Assembly (NCBI GenBank): GCA_020436955.1
Contig: JAGQWW010000135.1
Coordinates: 1-6,726, forward strand
Direction: 5' to 3'
DNA length: 6,726 bases
Source: Saprospiraceae bacterium
GTDB lineage: Bacteria; Bacteroidota; Bacteroidia; Chitinophagales; Saprospiraceae
Numbering within the stretch: position 1 is the stretch's first letter; every line of letters begins with the position of its first letter. The translations under genes and the position numbers were made by a program. Below the pieces are notes generated by a model. It did not search any database and had not been told where the DNA came from. It saw only the letters and a program-made list of their open reading frames with translations. This document shows positions 1-4,943 of the stretch, piece after piece.

Positions 1-439
1 CACACCACTTCAATTTTATTTTAAATCAGGGCCTGCATTAGACGATTTTGATGGCCCTTTTGATTACGTCGTAAAACCTGTTGGGAAAAATACCTTTACA
101 AAGCCCATTGTCATTTTGACCAATAGAAAAAGCTATAGTGCTGCTACTTTTTTCCCGGCTCTGATGAGTGCCTATCCACATGTCACCATAATGGGAGATA
201 CGACCGGCGGAGGGGGAGGCATTCCCTATCACCTGGAATTGCCTAACGGTTGGAACTTTCGCCTGAGTACTACAATTACCAAAGATGCTCAAGGTCGAAA
301 TATTGAACTTGGGATACCACCAGATAAGCTGGTTAGCCTGGATAAAGAAAAAGCCAATGAAGGCATAGATTCAGTCATTGAAGCTGCATTGGCCCATATC
401 AAGGAAGAAACCGCACCTAAGCCAACTCAGGATGAATAA
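1..439 (+). CDS. S41-family serine peptidase, tricorn-like, C-terminal part (5' truncated)
   Basis: This is the 3' end of a gene that enters from the left. The frame begins at base 2, gives 145 residues and stops with TAA at 437-439. The fragment has the S41 (C-terminal processing peptidase/tricorn) catalytic core. The stretch KPIVILTNRKSYSAATFF holds the nucleophile motif, with the candidate catalytic Ser at fragment residue 46. It is followed by GDTTGGGGG at about 65-73 and by IELGIPPD at about 101-108, which matches the family's G-x-x-PD ending. In CtpA/Tsp enzymes the catalytic Lys lies 25 residues after the Ser, in a T-F-G-K motif; here that position is Gly 71. This points to the tricorn-like subgroup, which uses a Ser/His/Glu arrangement; Glu 102 is a candidate for the Glu. 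The upstream half (signal peptide, any PDZ domain) is not visible. In Bacteroidota such proteins are usually exported or lipoproteins, but that is inference. The gene overlaps the convergent downstream gene by 13 bp. Confidence 0.88.
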   Translation, partial: TPLQFYFKSGPALDDFDGPFDYVVKPVGKNTFTKPIVILTNRKSYSAATFFPALMSAYPHVTIMGDTTGGGGGIPYHLELPNGWNFRLSTTITKDAQGRNIELGIPPDKLVSLDKEKANEGIDSVIEAALAHIKEETAPKPTQDE

Positions 440-1362
440 GCAATATTAAAAAGGGCATCTCCCTGGTTGACAACAGGAGCGTTATTATGTCCAATGATAA
501 ATCCGCTTTGTTTTGCCTGTATCGGTATGGTTTTTTGGCCATATGGATCGCCCAGGGTTCCGATTACTTCCTTTTTGTTGACATAAGCACCCGCTGATTT
601 GGTCCAAACAAAAATTCCGGATCTCGGTGCTCGTTGCCAGGTACTTTTTTCAAAAAATAGATTTTTCGCAGGCATAGAATTGCCCTCCATCATTCCTTTT
701 GCGGTTAGCACATTCCGAATGCCATCCATTCCTTTTTTAATGACAAAACCATCCAGTCTGGTCGATTCTCCACCTTCAAATACCAGGATGGGTTTCCCAT
801 TTTCGATACCAAATTTTCTTAGGGATTTTGAAATTAATTTGGTTGCAACGGTTACAGGAGCACCAAAAGCGTCTGCCAATGTTCTGGAGGGCTCATGATG
901 AGGAGCAATTCTTACCTGAGGATAATTGAACAGACTTTTTCCTCCGGTGTGAAAATCAATCGCAAAATCGATGAGGGGAATAATTTTTTTACTGATGTTG
1001 AATGCAACCCTTGATGCAAGAGAACCATTAGCAACTCCGGGAAAACTGCGGTTCACGTCTTTTCCATCTGGGACGTCCCGACTAAAATTGATAAAACCAA
1101 AAATATTGACAAGCGGAATCACAATGACTGAACCGGCATTAAGATTATCGAACCATTTTTCCTGCAGCACTCGACGTACTATCTCTACACCGTTTATTTC
1201 ATCTCCATGCACACCCCCTTGAACCAAAGCTACCGGTCCGGGGTTAACACTGCGAAAAACGAAAGCATTCAATGAGATGGGCGTTCCGGATGGTAATTGT
1301 CCGACAGGAATTTTCACTACCGTCGATTGTCCTTTTTCAATAAATGTATCGTCGATTTTCAT
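427..1362 (-). CDS. Succinylglutamate desuccinylase/aspartoacylase family zinc hydrolase
   Basis: A complete 311-residue protein of the AstE/AspA family (M14-like zinc carboxypeptidase fold), which hydrolyses amide bonds of N-acyl amino acids or related compounds. The zinc site is visible as GGVHGDE (His52, Glu55) and DFHTGG (His138). The DVNRSFPG motif (Asp102, Asn104, Arg105) matches the conserved substrate-binding region, and VFEGGES (Glu196 or Glu199) is the likely catalytic Glu. The C-terminal part, from about residue 235, is a beta-rich domain (SGIFVWTKSAGAYVNKKEVIG...) typical of the family. Length is normal. The ATG at 1360-1362 is the only ATG after an in-frame stop nine codons upstream (TAA at 1387-1389); no Shine-Dalgarno is evident. 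The true substrate cannot be read from sequence: this Bacteroidota-type group is generally annotated only at family level, and no arginine-succinyltransferase genes are nearby to support an AstE role. Cytoplasmic, since no signal peptide is seen. Confidence 0.9.
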   Translation of the reverse strand: MKIDDTFIEKGQSTVVKIPVGQLPSGTPISLNAFVFRSVNPGPVALVQGGVHGDEINGVEIVRRVLQEKWFDNLNAGSVIVIPLVNIFGFINFSRDVPDGKDVNRSFPGVANGSLASRVAFNISKKIIPLIDFAIDFHTGGKSLFNYPQVRIAPHHEPSRTLADAFGAPVTVATKLISKSLRKFGIENGKPILVFEGGESTRLDGFVIKKGMDGIRNVLTAKGMMEGNSMPAKNLFFEKSTWQRAPRSGIFVWTKSAGAYVNKKEVIGTLGDPYGQKTIPIQAKQSGFIIGHNNAPVVNQGDALFNIAYSS

Positions 1363-1380
1363 TTTTTCTATCGTTTTAAG

Positions 1381-1395
1381 CCATTTTTAAAATGG
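1381..1395. repeat. Perfect 15-bp palindrome upstream of the desuccinylase-family gene
   Basis: CCATTTT-T-AAAATGG is an inverted repeat with two perfect 7-bp arms and a single central base. It lies 18 bp before the start codon of the minus-strand hydrolase gene, so it would fall in that gene's leader or promoter-proximal region. It could be an operator for a dimeric regulator or a short hairpin in the mRNA leader. The region is A/T-rich, which makes chance palindromes more likely, and no regulator is identified. Confidence 0.4.
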
Positions 1396-1490
1396 ATTTT
1401 TGCCACATGTGTTCAACATTCAGCAGAAATGATATTTTTCTCTCCAGAGTGGAATTTAGATAGGAATATCCATCAACTTTCAAGAAATTC

Positions 1491-1539
1491 TTATTGGTTG
1501 TCATGGTTTTTTTACTTTTGCATCCCCAATAACCAATAA
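1491..1539. repeat. Three copies of TTATTGG/CCAATAA around the candidate topA promoter
   Basis: TTATTGGTT at 1491-1499 is the exact reverse complement of AACCAATAA at 1531-1539, giving a 9-bp perfect inverted repeat with a 31-bp spacer. The right side also contains a head-to-tail tandem of CCAATAA (1526-1532 and 1533-1539). One inverted and two direct copies of the 7-mer therefore bracket the candidate -7 element at 1513-1520. The placement resembles an operator cluster, but protein binding is inference. Confidence 0.35.
1494..1520 (+). promoter_or_regulatory. Candidate Bacteroidota-type promoter for topA
   Basis: TACTTTTG at 1513-1520 matches the Bacteroidota -7 consensus TAnnTTTG exactly. 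A TTG at 1494-1496 lies 16 bp upstream; this is slightly shorter than the usual -33/-7 spacing of about 17-23 bp, so the -33 element is weak. Transcription would begin near 1527 and leave a leader of roughly 75 nt before the topA ATG. Confidence 0.4.
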
Positions 1540-1603
1540 TAGTGTTTGAATTTGTTCCTTTTTTGGAGTTTGAAATTCAAGAGATAAAAGAAAAAAACAC
1601 AAT

Positions 1604-4105
1604 ATGTCGAAAAACCTTCTCATCGTTGAGTCACCTGCCAAAGCTAAAACAATTGAAAAATACCTTGGCTCTGATTTTACGGTCAAATCCAGTTACGGAC
1701 ACATCCGGGATTTGGAGAAAAGTAATATAAGTGTAGATGTCGAAAACGATTTCGAACCGAAGTATGTCGTTTCTCCTGACAAAAAGAAAGTAGTCAAGGA
1801 ACTGAAGGATTTGATGAAAAAGGTGGATGAAGTCTGGCTCGCAACGGATGAGGACCGCGAAGGGGAAGCCATTTCCTGGCATTTGTGTAAGGTTTTGGGT
1901 TTGAATGAAAAAAATACCAAACGTATTGTCTTTCGTGAAATCACCAAACCTGCCATTCAAAATGCAGTTAAACAACCTCGGGTACTGGATCTGGATCTTG
2001 TCGATGCACAACAGGCTAGAAGAATCCTGGACCGTCTGGTAGGCTATGAATTATCAGAGGTACTTTGGAAAAAGGTCAAAGGAAATCTAAGCGCCGGTAG
2101 GGTACAATCCGTTTCGGTTAAATTAATCGTTGAAAGAGAAAGAGAAATCCTTAATTTCAAACCAGAGGCTTATTTTAAAATACAGGCTATCTTTCTGGTG
2201 AAAAATGACCAGGGCAAACAAGTTGAGCTTAAAGCTGAATTGCCAGGCAAATTTTCCGCTATCGGAGATGCAGAAGACTTTATTAAAAAGTGTAATGGTG
2301 CTAATTTCAATATCAACAACATTGAAATAAAACCTTCAAGAAGGAAACCGGCAGCGCCATTTACGACTTCTACCTTACAACAGGAAGCTTCAAGAAAATT
2401 AGGATTTAGCGTGAGCCGTACCATGCGGACTGCTCAAAAGTTGTACGAAGCGGGTTTGATTACCTATATGCGTACCGATTCCACCGCATTAAGTGATACA
2501 GCTATCAATGCTATCGCTGCAGAAATAAACGGAACATTTGGTCAGCGGTACTTGCAGACCAGACAGTATAGAAATAAGGTAGCAAATGCCCAGGAGGCGC
2601 ACGAAGCTATCCGTCCAACCAATTTCGCAATGAAGTTGGCAGGATCTGACCGTGATCAGGAGCGTTTGTACGAGTTGATTTGGAAAAGAACCGTGGCTTC
2701 CCAAATGTCTGAAGCGGAACTGGAAAGAACCATCGTGAAGATTGCCATTTCAACCATCAAAGATTCCTTTTTGCAGGCTGAGGGTGAAGTCCTAAAATTT
2801 GATGGATTCCTAAAGGTGTACCTGGAATCAAGTGATGATGAGGATGATGAGGAAACAAAAGGCATGTTGCCTCCTTTGAAAATAGGGCAGGATCTTCCCT
2901 TGAAAGAAATGACCGGAACAGAACGTTTTACCAGACCTCCTGCCAGGTATACGGAAGCAAGTTTGGTGAAGAAATTGGAAGAATTGGGCATCGGTCGTCC
3001 TTCTACTTACGCTCCTACTATTAGCCGTATCATGGAGGAAAAACGAGGGTATGTGATCCGGGATAGCAGAGATGGGGAAGAGCGAAAATACAAGGTAATT
3101 ACCTTGCATGACGGGAAAATTGCCACCAAAACTGAAACAGAAAATACCGGTGCAGTCAAAAACCGATTATTCCCAACTGATATGGGAACCATCGTGACTG
3201 ACTTCCTGGATGAGCATTTCCCTGAAATTATGGATTACCAGTTTACTGCAGATATCGAGCAGCAATTTGATGATATCTCTAATGGTAAGATCGTTTGGAC
3301 GAAAATGATGAAGGATTTCTATTTTCCTTTCCATAAAACAGTAGAAGACACAGTAGAAACCGCAGAAAGAGCAAGCGGAGAAAGAATATTGGGAACCGAT
3401 CCTGAAACCGGCAGAAGCCTGCTGGTAAGAATGTCAAGAATGGGTCCGGTAGTCCAAATTGGACATCAGGATGAGTTGGAGGAAGGAGAAAAACCCAAGT
3501 ATGCCAACTTAAGACCAGGACAATCCCTGGAGTCTATCACCTTTGAAGAGGCAATTGACTTATTCAAATTACCAAAGACACTTGGAGAATACAGAGGCAA
3601 GGAGGTATCGGTTGGCGCAGGTAGGTACGGGCCATACATCAAATTCAATGATAGTACCTATGTAAGTATACCGAGGTCAGAAGACCCCCTTGATGTGACC
3701 TTTGAGCGTGCTATGGAACTTATCAAGGAAAAAGAAAATGCAGACGCACCTATAGGTACTTATAAGGACCTGCCCATCACAAAAGGAAAAGGTAGATTTG
3801 GTCCATTTGTAAAATGGAACAACCTATTTGTCAACGTCCCAAAGAAATATGACTTTGATGACCTGCAAGTTGAAGACGCGATTGACCTCATTCAGAAAAA
3901 GGAAGAAAAAGAAGCCAATCGTTACATCAAGCAGTGGACAGATGAAAAGATTGCACTTGAAAATGGAAGATGGGGACCTTTCATTCGCCATGGTAAAAAG
4001 TCTATTAGTTTACCAAAAGTAGATGGTAAGCGAATGACACAGGAAGATGCTGAGGAACTGACCCTGGAAGATGTCAAGAAAATAATTGCAGAAGCCGGAA
4101 AATAA
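1604..4105 (+). CDS. topA: DNA topoisomerase I (type IA), TopA
   Basis: A complete 833-residue type IA topoisomerase that relaxes negative supercoils through a transient 5'-phosphotyrosine link, with Mg2+. The N-terminal TOPRIM domain starts LLIVESPAKAKTIEKYL (Glu9) and carries ATDEDREGEAI (Asp82, Asp84, Glu86). The NLSAGRVQSV motif (Arg166) follows, and the active-site Tyr is Tyr288 in GLITYMRTDST. ELGIGRPSTYAP (about 460-471) is another family signature. A short acidic insert, ESSDDEDDEE, lies at 408-417. The C-terminal third has no cysteine zinc ribbons; the only two Cys are near residues 94 and 230. Instead it holds four repeats about 60 residues apart, centred on MGPVV (Gly614), GRYGPY (Gly676), GRFGPF (Gly733) and GRWGPF (Gly791). 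The ATG follows an in-frame TGA at 1571-1573, and MSKNLLIVES is the expected N terminus. The leader is A-rich with no Shine-Dalgarno. It appears to be transcribed alone, ending at a strong terminator. Confidence 0.98.
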   Translation: MSKNLLIVESPAKAKTIEKYLGSDFTVKSSYGHIRDLEKSNISVDVENDFEPKYVVSPDKKKVVKELKDLMKKVDEVWLATDEDREGEAISWHLCKVLGLNEKNTKRIVFREITKPAIQNAVKQPRVLDLDLVDAQQARRILDRLVGYELSEVLWKKVKGNLSAGRVQSVSVKLIVEREREILNFKPEAYFKIQAIFLVKNDQGKQVELKAELPGKFSAIGDAEDFIKKCNGANFNINNIEIKPSRRKPAAPFTTSTLQQEASRKLGFSVSRTMRTAQKLYEAGLITYMRTDSTALSDTAINAIAAEINGTFGQRYLQTRQYRNKVANAQEAHEAIRPTNFAMKLAGSDRDQERLYELIWKRTVASQMSEAELERTIVKIAISTIKDSFLQAEGEVLKFDGFLKVYLESSDDEDDEETKGMLPPLKIGQDLPLKEMTGTERFTRPPARYTEASLVKKLEELGIGRPSTYAPTISRIMEEKRGYVIRDSRDGEERKYKVITLHDGKIATKTETENTGAVKNRLFPTDMGTIVTDFLDEHFPEIMDYQFTADIEQQFDDISNGKIVWTKMMKDFYFPFHKTVEDTVETAERASGERILGTDPETGRSLLVRMSRMGPVVQIGHQDELEEGEKPKYANLRPGQSLESITFEEAIDLFKLPKTLGEYRGKEVSVGAGRYGPYIKFNDSTYVSIPRSEDPLDVTFERAMELIKEKENADAPIGTYKDLPITKGKGRFGPFVKWNNLFVNVPKKYDFDDLQVEDAIDLIQKKEEKEANRYIKQWTDEKIALENGRWGPFIRHGKKSISLPKVDGKRMTQEDAEELTLEDVKKIIAEAGK

Positions 4106-4121
4106 AAACCGGGAAAAATAA

Positions 4122-4155
4122 AAAAGAGGCAGTCATGAAAATGATTGCCTCTTTT
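4122..4155. terminator. Bidirectional intrinsic terminator between topA and the STAS gene
   Basis: AAAAGAGGCAGTCAT pairs with ATGATTGCCTCTTTT over 15 bp, including one G-U pair (G4132 with T4145, as read on the + strand), around a GAAA loop at 4137-4140. An A-rich tract precedes it and a T-rich tract follows (TTTTATTTTT), so it can terminate topA on the + strand (ends 4105) and the STAS gene on the - strand (ends 4177). On the + strand the loop is a GNRA tetraloop, which would stabilise the hairpin. Confidence 0.92.
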
Positions 4156-4176
4156 ATTTTTGGTTAAAAGGTGCCA

Positions 4177-4575
4177 TTAAGCCTGGCCACCTTCGCTGTC
4201 TTCTACGTCAGCATTTAATTCTCTTTCGATTTCTTCCATGTGTACGTACTCAATTGCTTCTTCCAAAGTAGGAATAAGGGTAAGTACAGTATCCAGACGA
4301 GAAATTTCAATCAATTGTTTGACTGAACTATGATTGATTCCGGTAAGGATAAACGAACCAAGGTTTTTCCAAAGCCTGTCAGCTACCAAAATGGAGCTCA
4401 AGCCTGAGGAATCAACAAATTTACAGTCAGATAAATCCAGGATAAGATTCCGGACACCCTCATTGTACAGGAAAACAAACTCAGACTTCAAATCTGGAGC
4501 GATGGTAGAGTTCAAATTGTCTTCCTCTAATTTCAGGACAGCATACTTATCCTGCTTGTCTAAAGAATATTTCAT
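4177..4575 (-). CDS. STAS-domain protein, anti-sigma factor antagonist type
   Basis: A complete 132-residue protein made almost entirely of one STAS domain, the fold of SpoIIAA/RsbV anti-anti-sigma factors. The core signature LILDLSDCKFVDSSGLSSIL (about 44-63) contains DSSG. By alignment with SpoIIAA, Ser57 corresponds to its phosphorylated Ser58. In partner switching, the unphosphorylated form binds an anti-sigma kinase and frees a sigma factor or other target; phosphorylation reverses this. After the domain (from about 112) comes an acidic tail, MEEIERELNADVEDSEGG, that is not part of the minimal fold. No kinase, phosphatase or sigma gene is in the window, so the partner is unknown. The ATG at 4573-4575 is the first after an in-frame stop (TGA at 4597-4599). 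The gene runs divergently from clpC and converges on topA, so it is probably monocistronic. A role other than sigma regulation is possible, as many Bacteroidota STAS proteins are uncharacterised. Confidence 0.9.
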   Translation of the reverse strand: MKYSLDKQDKYAVLKLEEDNLNSTIAPDLKSEFVFLYNEGVRNLILDLSDCKFVDSSGLSSILVADRLWKNLGSFILTGINHSSVKQLIEISRLDTVLTLIPTLEEAIEYVHMEEIERELNADVEDSEGGQA

Positions 4576-4612
4576 AATCGTTTTATTGAAATGAATTCAA
4601 TTCGATGGATTG

Positions 4613-4620
4613 CAAATTTA
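4613..4620 (-). promoter_or_regulatory. Candidate -7 promoter element for the STAS gene
   Basis: CAAATTTA on the + strand reads TAAATTTG on the - strand, an exact match to the Bacteroidota TAnnTTTG -7 consensus. It lies 37 bp before the STAS start codon, which would leave a short leader of about 30 nt. No TTG or TTTG element occurs at the expected -33 spacing; the nearest (CAAA at 4652-4655) is too far. Support is therefore limited to one box in A/T-rich DNA. Confidence 0.35.
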
Positions 4621-4780
4621 TCATTTTAAAGAAATTTTCCGATACTTCTTACAAATTCTTTTATTCGCATTTTAAAGTGAAACTAAATTTTTAAATGATT
4701 GTTAAAGGATATATAAAAGCCCAACTACCTGCCTTTTTGACACAATAAATCATAGATAAAACTGATTTTTTACATTATTT

Positions 4781-4810
4781 GGCAGGAAATGCCCGATGGC
4801 ATGTTTTTTT
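4781..4810 (+). promoter_or_regulatory. Overlapping hairpins with a T-run upstream of clpC (possible attenuator)
   Basis: GGCA-GGAAA-TGCC (4781-4793) and ATGCC-CGAT-GGCAT (4789-4802) share the TGCC segment, so only one can form at a time. The second is followed by G and then seven T residues (4804-4810), as in a weak intrinsic terminator. Stems are only 4-5 bp, and it is unknown whether the clpC transcript starts far enough upstream to include them. Confidence 0.2.
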
Positions 4811-4943
4811 CAAAGATGTAATGGAGTAAAATCACTTCCCCAAGGCTTTTGATCTTTGTAAAGTTGGAAAATAACTCCTAATATTGTTTGTAAAATATTT
4901 TGGAAGCCTGAAAGGAAACCAAATTTAATCTGAACTATTTACA

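Larger units (their letters stand above)
4576..4943. other. Gene-free divergent intergenic region between the STAS gene and clpC
   Basis: This 368-bp region is strongly A/T-rich and holds no convincing protein or RNA gene. It must carry the promoters of both flanking genes. It contains an exact reverse-strand -7 element near the STAS gene, a short inverted repeat in the STAS leader (ATTGAA-N5-TTCAAT, 4585-4601), and a pair of overlapping short hairpins at 4781-4802 followed by seven T residues (4804-4810). No CIRCE-type heat-shock operator was seen. The length is generous for two ordinary promoters. Confidence 0.7.

Noticed and set aside
1631..2011. Open frames on the - strand within topA (and similar ones at 2656-2991 and 2828-3109)
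   Set aside because: They are antisense to conserved topA coding sequence and encode nothing recognisable.
4737..4742. TTGACA resembling a sigma-70 -35 box
   Set aside because: No TATAAT-like box follows at 16-18 bp, and Bacteroidota promoters use a different consensus.
4796..4852. 18-codon ORF (MACFFQRCNG...) upstream of clpC
   Set aside because: Too short to support from sequence alone, no ribosome binding site, and it overlaps the hairpin and T-run; a leader peptide is possible but unsupported.
4855..4890. TTTG...TATTGTTTG as a clpC promoter
   Set aside because: The -7 element has three instead of two bases between TA and TTTG, and the 23-bp spacer is at the edge of the accepted range; not strong enough to annotate.
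4576..4943. CIRCE (HrcA) operator, CtsR site, small RNA or tRNA in the divergent region
   Set aside because: None of the expected inverted repeats, cloverleaf or conserved RNA motifs could be found by reading both strands.
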